The notes under the pieces are model-generated. The model was not told the DNA's origin and did no database searches. It saw nothing but the letters and a program-made list of their open reading frames with translations. From assembly GCA_030601015.1 (NCBI GenBank), contig JAUVUO010000060.1, positions 1 through 7,519 of the forward strand: a stretch of 7,519 nucleotides of DNA. Direction: 5' to 3'. The DNA is from Candidatus Omnitrophota bacterium (GTDB lineage: Bacteria; Omnitrophota; Gorgyraeia; Duberdicusellales; 4484-171). The translations under genes were made by a program, and so were the position numbers. Below, piece after piece: positions 1 to 6,130 of the stretch; the first letter of the stretch is position 1, and each line of letters begins with the position of its first letter.

Positions 1-855
1 AAACTCTTTTTGAAAAGCCTTTATACCTTCAGGCAAATATTTTAATACGTCAGACGCAATCAAGCAAGCTTCGGTTTTATCTTTAACCGCGAAATCTGCT
101 GATAATCCATGCAAATAAACACCTATTTTTGCGGCTTCAAAACAATTAAGCCCCTGCGCGGCCAAACCGGCAATTATACCCGCAAGAGTATCTCCCATAC
201 CTGCTGTAGCCATACCGGGATTTCCGGTTTCATTTTCAAATATCTCTTTTCCGTCGCTGACTAGTGTATTACAGCCTTTAACAACAAGTATAAGATTATA
301 TCTAAGAGCAAAATCTTTGACAATCTCTTTTCTTTTTTTCTTTATTTCACCTATATCTAACCTAATCAAACGAGAAAACTCTCCTAAATGCGGAGTTAAT
401 ATTAATTTGTCAGTTTTTCTTTTTTTTAAAACATTTAAATTAATTGATAAGGCTGTTATCGCGTCCGCATCAACGATTAAAGGTTTATTAACACTTTTTA
501 TTATTGAGAGCATCAACTTTATGGTAGAAGGCCTAATAGATGCTCCAGGCCCTAAAACTAACACATCAAATTTATTTATTTTTTTTTTAATTTCCTTCAA
601 TGCCCCATATGAAAGATATCCTTGTTCTTCAATTAAAGGCACACTCATCTCTTCGGTAAGTTTAATCTCAAAAATATGATTCAATGACGCGGGAACTCCT
701 ACAGTAACCAAACCTGCCCCTATTCTTAAAGCGGCTTTCGCGCAAAGACAAACTGCTCCTGTAAGGCCTACGGACCCGCCTAAAACAAAAGCATGTCCAT
801 AATTACCTTTATAGGTATCACATCTTCTTTTGAGCCACTGCACAGGCAACCGCAT
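1..855 (-). CDS. nnrD: ADP/ATP-dependent NAD(P)H-hydrate dehydratase, standalone, 3' end outside window
   Basis: This enzyme dehydrates damaged NADHX/NADPHX back to NAD(P)H, using ADP or ATP, in the cytosol. The 285 visible residues run as an open frame to the window edge, and at the usual family length only a few C-terminal residues should be missing. Seen: a YKGNYGHAFVLGGS start (residues 15-28), GAGLVTVGVP (46-55), GPGA (102-105), VDADAITAL (128-136), LTPHLGEF (153-160), KGCNT (193-197) and the ribokinase-like nucleotide/catalytic motif GNPGMATAGMGDTLAG (211-226), whose Asp222 is the expected base. The NnrE epimerase domain that is fused in many bacteria is absent. I chose ATG at 855 because the frame is closed by a stop at 871-873, GAGG lies 3 bases upstream, and the LPxxWLKRR lead-in suits the family. 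The first 38 bases overlap the end of acpS, implying translational coupling. A run of ten A occurs in the coding strand (579-588) without breaking the frame. Confidence 0.93.
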   Translation of the reverse strand, partial: MRLPVQWLKRRCDTYKGNYGHAFVLGGSVGLTGAVCLCAKAALRIGAGLVTVGVPASLNHIFEIKLTEEMSVPLIEEQGYLSYGALKEIKKKINKFDVLVLGPGASIRPSTIKLMLSIIKSVNKPLIVDADAITALSINLNVLKKRKTDKLILTPHLGEFSRLIRLDIGEIKKKRKEIVKDFALRYNLILVVKGCNTLVSDGKEIFENETGNPGMATAGMGDTLAGIIAGLAAQGLNCFEAAKIGVYLHGLSADFAVKDKTEACLIASDVLKYLPEGIKAFQKEF

Positions 856-1171
856 AATCCTCAATATGAGTTATTGATAAAAATATATCAACATCTATCT
901 TATTTTTAAATTTACAAAATGGCGCGCCGTTTTTCTTGTTTAATATCACTATATCTTTTAACGCAAGAGGCTTATTTTTTGATAATGCTTTTATAACCGC
1001 TTCTTTAGCGGCAAACCGAGCTGCTATACGTTGATAGTATAACTTATTTTTAGAAATATTTTCTAATTCTTCAGGATTAAATACACGTTCAAGAAAAGAA
1101 TCTTTCCATTTGTCCAGAGAAACCTTAATTTTATCTACTTTTACTATATCAATCCCAACGCCTAACACCAT
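818..1171 (-). CDS. acpS: Holo-[acyl-carrier-protein] synthase
   Basis: AcpS transfers 4'-phosphopantetheine from coenzyme A to the conserved serine of apo-ACP, activating it for fatty acid synthesis. The 117 residues match the usual length of about 115-130. Seen: GVGIDIV at residues 4-10 with the metal-binding Asp8, FNPEEL (31-36), RIAARFAAKEAVIKAL (48-63) with the second metal ligand Glu57, and a SITH element (94-97) followed by AVACAV near the C-terminus, the usual place of the SxSH motif. The start is ATG with only a weak GAG about 9 bases upstream. It follows pdxJ after 55 bases and its 3' end overlaps nnrD by 38 bases. The pdxJ-acpS-nnrD order is recalled as common in Proteobacteria-like operons. 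Nothing appears broken. Confidence 0.95.
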   Translation of the reverse strand: MVLGVGIDIVKVDKIKVSLDKWKDSFLERVFNPEELENISKNKLYYQRIAARFAAKEAVIKALSKNKPLALKDIVILNKKNGAPFCKFKNKIDVDIFLSITHIEDYAVACAVAQKKM

Positions 1172-1226
1172 AATCTATTTCTCGCTCAATATATAATTTA
1201 AATGTTCGTTCTTTATTTGATGTTTT

Positions 1227-1940
1227 TTATTTACCAATCAAAGAAAACATTTCTATAACTGCAGGGACTATCCCTATAAAAACAGATCGGCTAATTATCG
1301 AATGCCCAATATTAAGTTCCTCTATCTCCATAATTCTAGATACTTCTTTTACATTCTCATAATCAAGGCCATGCCCTGCCGCAACAAAAAATCCTTGTTT
1401 TTTAGAAAATACAGCAGCTCTCTTTATCTTTCTAATTTCTGCTTCCAAAGATCGCGCTGTTTTTAATTCGGAAAACCTGCCGGTATTAATTTCAATAATA
1501 TCCGCACCCAAATCCTTAGCTGCTTTAATCTGTACGATTAAAGGATCGATAAACAAGCTAACCTTAATCCCTGATTTTTTTAATTTTATTATTGCATTAT
1601 TTACTTTTTTATAATTTTTTAAAAGATCAATACCCCCCTCAGTAGTTAATTCTTGCCGCCTCTCAGGAACCAAAGTAGCTTGATAAGGGCATATTTCCTG
1701 CGCAAAAGATACAATGTTTTTATTAACAGACATTTCTAAATTGAAAGGTATCTTTATAGCTTCTTTAATTCCGATAATATCTTTCTCTTTTATATGTCGT
1801 CTATCTTCTCTTAAATGTGCTACTATAGAATCACAACCGGCAGATTCAGCCGATAAAGCTCCTGCTACGGGATCTGGATAAAATGTCCCTCTGGCCTCTC
1901 TTAATGTGGAAACATGATCAATATTGACGCCTAATTTCAC
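1227..1940 (-). CDS. pdxJ: Pyridoxine 5'-phosphate synthase
   Basis: PdxJ condenses 1-deoxyxylulose 5-phosphate with 3-amino-2-oxopropyl phosphate to pyridoxine 5'-phosphate, the ring-closing step of DXP-dependent vitamin B6 synthesis. The 237 residues fit the family, a TIM barrel. Seen: LGVNIDHVSTLREARGT (3-19), YPDPV (21-25), AHLREDRRHI (41-50) with catalytic His42 and Arg44, NLEMS (67-71) with Glu69, LVPERRQELTTEGG (90-103), VSLFIDP (127-133), AAGHGL (187-192) with His190, and ELNIGHSIISR near the C-terminus. One deviation is EINTG (150-154), where E. coli PdxJ has EIHTG. The start is GTG at 1940-1938; AAGGGA lies about 9 bases upstream and the protein begins exactly where the family does. 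Its presence implies the DXP-dependent rather than the PdxS/PdxT route. It lies 72 bases after the mini-YbbR gene. Confidence 0.97.
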   Translation of the reverse strand: MKLGVNIDHVSTLREARGTFYPDPVAGALSAESAGCDSIVAHLREDRRHIKEKDIIGIKEAIKIPFNLEMSVNKNIVSFAQEICPYQATLVPERRQELTTEGGIDLLKNYKKVNNAIIKLKKSGIKVSLFIDPLIVQIKAAKDLGADIIEINTGRFSELKTARSLEAEIRKIKRAAVFSKKQGFFVAAGHGLDYENVKEVSRIMEIEELNIGHSIISRSVFIGIVPAVIEMFSLIGK

Positions 1941-1997
1941 TTTTTAAAATCCCTTTTTTAATTTATACTTAATATCTTAAATTATCTTTAATAAGTC

Positions 1998-2039
1998 GAA
2001 ATGATTAAACGGCTATATTTTCACGCCTTGAATCATTTC
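1998..2039 (-). other. Imperfect hairpin over the mini-ybbR stop codon
   Basis: Arms 1998-2006 and 2031-2039 are perfect 9-base inverted repeats (GAAATGATT / AATCATTTC). After one mismatch the stem can continue with two A-T and three G-C pairs around a bulged base, leaving an 11-base loop (2014-2024). The stop codon of the small upstream gene sits at the base of this loop. No U-tract follows on the minus strand, so a classical intrinsic terminator is unlikely. An mRNA-stability or processing element between the small gene and pdxJ is possible. Confidence 0.45.
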
Positions 2040-2147
2040 ATTTAAAACATAAGATCGAATAATCATTGCTATAATTAATGAACCTACTTTTAACCAAAAG
2101 TTATGAGTGACAGTTTTTTTTATACTAATATTTTTCCAAAACTCCAT
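2013..2147 (-). CDS. 44-residue single-pass membrane protein resembling the N-terminal anchor of YbbR/CdaR
   Basis: This small ORF runs from ATG at 2147 to TAG at 2015-2013. Its AAAGGAG Shine-Dalgarno (2153-2159) lies 5 bases upstream and is the best in the window. The protein has a basic start (KNISIKK, 5-11), then THNFWLKVGSLIIAMIIRSY (14-33) as one predicted membrane segment, and a short tail ending in GVKI. From memory, YbbR/CdaR proteins begin with a similar short basic stretch, an N-x-x-x-K motif and a hydrophobic S-L-x-x-A segment, followed by several extracytoplasmic YbbR domains. Those domains are absent, and only 72 bases remain before pdxJ. It sits 48 bases after cdaA, the slot normally held by the CdaA regulator CdaR. 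It could be a reduced CdaA partner or a decayed remnant that keeps its start. Arg31 lies where the canonical segment usually has a hydrophobic or Trp residue. That the ORF exists is seen in the sequence; its relation to YbbR is inferred. Confidence 0.72.
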   Translation of the reverse strand: MEFWKNISIKKTVTHNFWLKVGSLIIAMIIRSYVLNEMIQGVKI

Positions 2148-2152
2148 ATTAA

Positions 2153-2159
2153 CTCCTTT
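2153..2159 (-). promoter_or_regulatory. Strong ribosome binding site of the mini-ybbR gene
   Basis: AAAGGAG lies five bases before ATG at 2147. It is the strongest Shine-Dalgarno in the window and is the main reason to treat the 44-codon frame as translated. Confidence 0.75.
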
Positions 2160-2195
2160 AAAAACAACTAACTAAAATATTCTTACTGTTGATTG

Positions 2196-2954
2196 CTAAC
2201 GCGACTTAGACAATTGCCCTTTTAAAATAGTAAATAAATCGTTGGGCGTTAAATTCCCAGTTAACTGTCCGTTTATCGCTAAAGAGATTGAACCGTTTTC
2301 TTCCGAAACTATAACTACTATAGCATCCGAGTTTTCCGATACTCCAACACCTGCTCTATGGCGCATTCCTAATGTTTTTTCAAGATTAATATTATCACTG
2401 AGAGGAAAAAGACAACTGGCTGCTACTATCTTAGTTCCTGAAACTATCATACCTCCATCATGCAGCGGAGAAGAAGGATAAAAAATATTTTGTAATAACT
2501 CCGAACTAAAATCTGCATTTAAAACTACCCCGCTTTCAATATACTTTTTTAACCCTATTTCCCTGGTAAAGGCAATCAACGCTCCAATTTTTTTCCGAGA
2601 CAATATTCCAGCCGCGGAAACCATATCCCTTAAAATTTTTTCGATTTCTTCTCGCTTAGGCTCTATATAAAAAACATGCCTTTTGCCTAAATGAATTAAT
2701 CCCTCCCTTAGCTCGGGTTGAAAAATAATCACCACAAGAACAATAAACGCCGTAAAAATATATGTCAAAAGCTTAGTCAGTACAGGTAACCCCAATATTT
2801 GAAAAACAAAAAGAGAAACAACAAGAATGAATATACCTCTTAATAAATAAACCGCTTTAGTCCCTTTTAAAAATAAAAATATTCTATAAACTACGACCCA
2901 AAGGATTAAAACTTCTAAAATAGCTTTCCAGTTTAAAAATGCTTTTAAATCCAT
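2196..2954 (-). CDS. cdaA: Membrane-bound diadenylate cyclase (CdaA type)
   Basis: CdaA makes the second messenger c-di-AMP from two ATP; in other bacteria this controls potassium and osmolyte transport and cell-wall homeostasis. The 252 residues match the family (about 250-280). Three predicted membrane segments lie near 11-29, 36-55 and 60-79, followed by FQPELREGL (78-86) and the cytosolic DAC domain (about 100-235). Seen: GALIAFTREIGL (124-135), SSELLQNIF (150-158), PLHDGG (163-168), GMRHRAGVGVSENSDA (196-211) and IVSEENGSIS (215-224). The active-site pair is DGG (166-168) and RHR (198-200); the first is normally DGA. ATG overlaps the folP stop by one base (TAATG) and no Shine-Dalgarno is visible, so translation probably restarts from folP ribosomes. 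The neighbour downstream is the mini-YbbR gene; glmM, which often follows in related operons, is absent. Confidence 0.95.
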   Translation of the reverse strand: MDLKAFLNWKAILEVLILWVVVYRIFLFLKGTKAVYLLRGIFILVVSLFVFQILGLPVLTKLLTYIFTAFIVLVVIIFQPELREGLIHLGKRHVFYIEPKREEIEKILRDMVSAAGILSRKKIGALIAFTREIGLKKYIESGVVLNADFSSELLQNIFYPSSPLHDGGMIVSGTKIVAASCLFPLSDNINLEKTLGMRHRAGVGVSENSDAIVVIVSEENGSISLAINGQLTGNLTPNDLFTILKGQLSKSR

Positions 2955-4174
2955 TAGTTATTAATTATTGCTGACGAAATCTTTATGGCCTGCATTGTTT
3001 CTTTTACATCATGAACCCTTAAAATATTAGCGCCCATACTTAAAGATATAATATTTGCCGCGATTGTTCCTATAAGCCTATCTTCTACTTTATTGTTAAG
3101 TATATCACCGATAAAAGATTTACGTGACACCCCTAAAAATATAGGTAAACCAAAAATCTTTAATTTATAAAGTTCTTTAATAATCCTGAGATTGTCCTCT
3201 TTTCTTTTTCCAAAACCTATCCCCGGATCAATCAAAATATGTTCTTTTTTAATTCCTTTTTTAAAACAAAAATTTAATCTGTCGTTGAAAAACTCTATTA
3301 TTTCAATTACTGAATCTTCATAGTTTACTTTTTTTTGCATTGTCTTGGGGATTCCTTTCATATGCATTAAAACACACCCTAAATCATATTTTTTAACAAG
3401 AGTTGACATCCTTTTATCTCCTCTCAAAGCTGTAATATCATTAATAATATCCACACCTTCATCCGCAGCTTTTTTTGCCGTCAAATACTTATATGTATCA
3501 ATTGAAATAAATATTTTCTTAAACTCCTTTCTTATCACTTTCAATATTGGGATTACCCTTTGAGACTCTTCAGAATATTTAACAGGATCGGAAAAAGGCC
3601 TAGAAGATTCTCCCCCTAAATCAATAATTTCAGCTCCTTGTTTTATCATATATTCACATTTTTTTAGAGCCAAACATTGAACCTTATGGACAGACGTATT
3701 TTTCTCTTTTTCAATCAAACCATCCCCGGAAAAAGAATCATCTGTAACATTTATTATCCCGCAAACTACCGGATTTTTTATTTTTAATGATTTATTTCTC
3801 GCGCAAAATTTAAAATTATTTTTAAAACAGTTATCCAAATAAGATGAGATTATCCGTGAAATTTCTTGAAGCCTGAACGGCTGGTTTCTTATCTTGCTGC
3901 AGAGGCTTTTTAATTGCTTTAAACTGCCAAAAATAAAAACTGTTGTTTCTATATCTTTTACTAAAGCATTTCTCTCAATAGCGGCATCGCTGCCTAAAGA
4001 AAGAAGATGCTGTTTTAATATATTCGCTTCCCATGATTTTACATTTTGTATTTTAAAAGCACAATATATACTTTTAAGCGAAAGTATCTTAATCCCTTCA
4101 GCACTTACGCCTATCGAGGCCATCAATGCTTTTGTTTCTTCTAAATTTTTTACTTTTATTGGAGTTATTCTCAC
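2954..4174 (-). CDS. folP: Dihydropteroate synthase with an N-terminal extension domain
   Basis: DHPS joins 6-hydroxymethyl-dihydropterin pyrophosphate and p-aminobenzoate into dihydropteroate, the folate step targeted by sulfonamides. With the chosen GTG start at 4174-4172 the protein has 406 residues against about 270-280 for a minimal DHPS. Residues about 134-395 form the catalytic TIM barrel: GIINVTDDSFSGDG (139-152), IIDLGGESSRP (183-193), SIDTYK (224-229), INDIT (244-248), LMHMKG (269-274), DPGIGFGK (316-323), GVSRKSF (348-354) and RVHDV (386-390). The first 130 or so residues contain LKQHLLSLGSDAA (53-65) and RNQPFRLQEIS (96-106). I recall such an extension in DHPS of some anaerobes and candidate phyla; its role is unknown to me. 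The frame stays open to a TTG at 4210, but AAAGGAG (4185-4191) lies about 10 bases before the GTG and fits the family start better. Its stop overlaps the cdaA ATG. Confidence 0.94.
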   Translation of the reverse strand: MRITPIKVKNLEETKALMASIGVSAEGIKILSLKSIYCAFKIQNVKSWEANILKQHLLSLGSDAAIERNALVKDIETTVFIFGSLKQLKSLCSKIRNQPFRLQEISRIISSYLDNCFKNNFKFCARNKSLKIKNPVVCGIINVTDDSFSGDGLIEKEKNTSVHKVQCLALKKCEYMIKQGAEIIDLGGESSRPFSDPVKYSEESQRVIPILKVIRKEFKKIFISIDTYKYLTAKKAADEGVDIINDITALRGDKRMSTLVKKYDLGCVLMHMKGIPKTMQKKVNYEDSVIEIIEFFNDRLNFCFKKGIKKEHILIDPGIGFGKRKEDNLRIIKELYKLKIFGLPIFLGVSRKSFIGDILNNKVEDRLIGTIAANIISLSMGANILRVHDVKETMQAIKISSAIINN

Positions 4175-4184
4175 CCAGTTTAAA

Positions 4185-4191
4185 CTCCTTT
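4185..4191 (-). promoter_or_regulatory. Ribosome binding site deciding the folP start
   Basis: AAAGGAG lies about ten bases before GTG at 4174, inside the open frame that extends further to TTG at 4210. The TTG itself has no Shine-Dalgarno. This favours the GTG and shortens the protein by 12 residues. Confidence 0.6.
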
Positions 4192-4246
4192 GAAAATTTA
4201 CCCACCTCAATATCTAAAAAAATTTTGAATATACAATATTACAAAA

Positions 4247-6094
4247 CTATTCTTGAAATCCAATCAATTTCTTAACTTCTTCAACATCTAAGACTTCTTT
4301 TTCACATAAAACTTTAGCTAATATATTTATTTTATCTTTATTTTGCCGTATAAGCTCTATCGCACGCGAATAACATTTATCTATAATTCCCTTAACTTCT
4401 TCATCTATAATCTTTGCTGTTTCTTCACTATAATCTTTTTCTTTTGCCATGTCTCGGCCTAAAAACACCGGCCCCTGACTTTGCCCTAAAGTATAACTTC
4501 CCAAACGCTCACTCATTCCATAGTCACAAACCATTTGTTTTGAAATCTTAGAAACCATAGATAAATCACTCATAGCTCCGGTAGTAACATCACCTAAATT
4601 TATTTCTTCCGAAGCCCGCCCTCCCAAGGCTACGGTTATTTCCCCTAGAAGCTCTACCCTTGTCTTATACCTCTTATCTTCTGTCGGAGGCATAAAAGTA
4701 TAACCTCCGGCTAAACCTCTGGGGATAATAGAAACTTTTGTCATCGAATCTACTTCCGGAATTAATAGCGATAACATAGCATGTCCCGCCTCATGAAAAG
4801 CTGTTAATTCTTTTTCATGTATAGAAATAATTCGGCTTTTTTTCTCAGGGCCCATCATTACCCGTTCAATAGATTCATCTAATTGTCCTTGTTCAACGGA
4901 TTCCTTTTCATATCTGGCAGCTAACAGGGCCGCTTCATTACACAAATTTTCTAAGTCAGCACCTGAAAAACCAGGTGTTTTTTTTGCTATTTCATCCAGT
5001 TTTATATTGTTAGATAACTTTATCTTCTTAGTATGAACTTTAAGAATTTCTTCCCGGCCTTTTATATCCGGAGAATAAATAACAATATGCCTATCAAATC
5101 TGCCAGGCCTCAACAACGCCGGATCTAAAACATCCGGCCTGTTAGTTGCTGCTACAACAATTATACCTATTTCAGTCTGGAATCCATCCATCTCTGTAAG
5201 CAGCTGATTTAAAGTCTGCTCTCTTTCATCATGGCCGCCTCCTATCCCGGCAAACCGCTGTCTGCCAACCGCATCTATTTCATCTATAAAAATAATACTA
5301 CCTTTATTTTCTGTTTTTGCAGCTTTTTTTGCCTGATCGAATAAATCCCTTACTCTGGATGCTCCCACACCGACAAACATTTCTACAAAATCGGAACCGC
5401 TTATACTAAAAAACGGTACATCCGCTTCACCCGCGACTGCTTTAGCTAAAAGAGTTTTACCACACCCCGGCGGCCCTACTAACAACACTCCCTTAGGAAA
5501 TCTTCCGCCCAATCTCTGAAATTTTTTAGGATCCCTCAAAAATTCTATAACTTCCTGTAATTCTTCTTTTGCCTCATCTATCCCCGCTACATTAGCAAAA
5601 GTTATATTAGTCCTTTTTTCTTTGTCCATAACTACAGCTCTGGATTTACCAAATCCTAATACTCGTGACCCCATTTGACTTCCTTTAGTAGAGAAATACC
5701 AAATAAATGCTATAAAAAGAACCATGGGCAATAATGAAAGAATAAAATTCGCTAATATTCTGGGAGGTTCAACTTGAAATTCTTTAACATGAGTCCTCAT
5801 CAATGTCAAAACGTCTCTATCCTCTTTAGGAATGTATAAACTAAAACTCCCTCCCCCTGCCTGTATTGTTCGTTTTCCTTGTACAAAATTTTCGCTTAAT
5901 TTAATTGATTCTATTGTAGGATTTTCTAAATTAGACTCTAACGCTTGATAAAATCTATTGTAGGTAAATCTGTTGGGATCACTTACCCCGGCATTAAAAA
6001 GGCTTAAAAGCCAAACTACACCAAAAAATATAGCAATACTAAGAAAAATTCTTCGCAAAAAACTTTGATTTTCAGGTTTTTTCTTTTCTTCCAT
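4247..6094 (-). CDS. ftsH: ATP-dependent zinc metalloprotease FtsH
   Basis: FtsH is a hexameric inner-membrane AAA+ protease that degrades misfolded membrane proteins and regulatory substrates. The 615 residues match the usual 600-650. Order: membrane segment about 13-32, extracytoplasmic domain, second membrane segment about 112-134, AAA+ module with [11 protein letters not shown] (169-179), Walker A GPPGCGKT (207-214), pore motif FVG (240-242), Walker B IIFIDEID (267-274) and the second region of homology [20 protein letters not shown] (316-335) with arginine fingers Arg329 and Arg332. The M41 protease domain has HEAGH (434-438) as zinc site and catalytic base, with Asp510 in TTGAMSDL as the likely third ligand. 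All key residues are present. ATG at 6094 has no Shine-Dalgarno. tilS ends 24 bases upstream, and a promoter-like element in that junction could make the transcript leaderless. folP follows after 72 bases. Confidence 0.98.
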   Translation of the reverse strand: MEEKKKPENQSFLRRIFLSIAIFFGVVWLLSLFNAGVSDPNRFTYNRFYQALESNLENPTIESIKLSENFVQGKRTIQAGGGSFSLYIPKEDRDVLTLMRTHVKEFQVEPPRILANFILSLLPMVLFIAFIWYFSTKGSQMGSRVLGFGKSRAVVMDKEKRTNITFANVAGIDEAKEELQEVIEFLRDPKKFQRLGGRFPKGVLLVGPPGCGKTLLAKAVAGEADVPFFSISGSDFVEMFVGVGASRVRDLFDQAKKAAKTENKGSIIFIDEIDAVGRQRFAGIGGGHDEREQTLNQLLTEMDGFQTEIGIIVVAATNRPDVLDPALLRPGRFDRHIVIYSPDIKGREEILKVHTKKIKLSNNIKLDEIAKKTPGFSGADLENLCNEAALLAARYEKESVEQGQLDESIERVMMGPEKKSRIISIHEKELTAFHEAGHAMLSLLIPEVDSMTKVSIIPRGLAGGYTFMPPTEDKRYKTRVELLGEITVALGGRASEEINLGDVTTGAMSDLSMVSKISKQMVCDYGMSERLGSYTLGQSQGPVFLGRDMAKEKDYSEETAKIIDEEVKGIIDKCYSRAIELIRQNKDKINILAKVLCEKEVLDVEEVKKLIGFQE

Positions 6095-6102
6095 AATTAA
6101 TT

Positions 6103-6130
6103 ATTATACTTTATTGATTTATAAAATCAA
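6103..6130 (-). promoter_or_regulatory. Possible ftsH promoter at the tilS-ftsH junction
   Basis: On the minus strand a perfect -10 hexamer TATAAT (6103-6108) lies 16 bases after TTGATT (6125-6130), which matches TTGACA at four of six bases. The -10 ends 8 bases before the ftsH ATG, so initiation would fall at or next to the start codon and explain the missing Shine-Dalgarno. A 7-base inverted repeat (6114-6120 and 6124-6130) overlaps the -35 and the tilS stop. AT-rich sequence yields such matches by chance. Confidence 0.35.

Noticed and set aside
579..588. Frameshift at the ten-base A-run in nnrD
   Set aside because: The reading frame continues through it with conserved motifs on both sides, so no break is present in this sequence.
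317..679. Open frame of 120 codons on the plus strand
   Set aside because: It lies antisense to nnrD, whose motifs are unmistakable; the protein is low-complexity and matches nothing.
1941..1970. Separate promoter for pdxJ
   Set aside because: TATAAA-like hexamers occur in this AT-rich gap but no fitting -35 is present.
2242..2481. Plus-strand frame of 79 codons inside cdaA
   Set aside because: Antisense shadow of the conserved diadenylate cyclase domain, without a recognisable product.
3345..3563. Plus-strand frame of 72 codons inside folP
   Set aside because: Antisense to the DHPS barrel; no Shine-Dalgarno or family features.
3894..4193. Plus-strand frame of 99 codons inside folP
   Set aside because: Antisense to the N-terminal extension of FolP, which has patterned motifs and the better ribosome binding site.
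4175..4210. TTG at 4210 as folP start
   Set aside because: No Shine-Dalgarno precedes it, while AAAGGAG precedes GTG at 4174 and the family-like sequence begins there.
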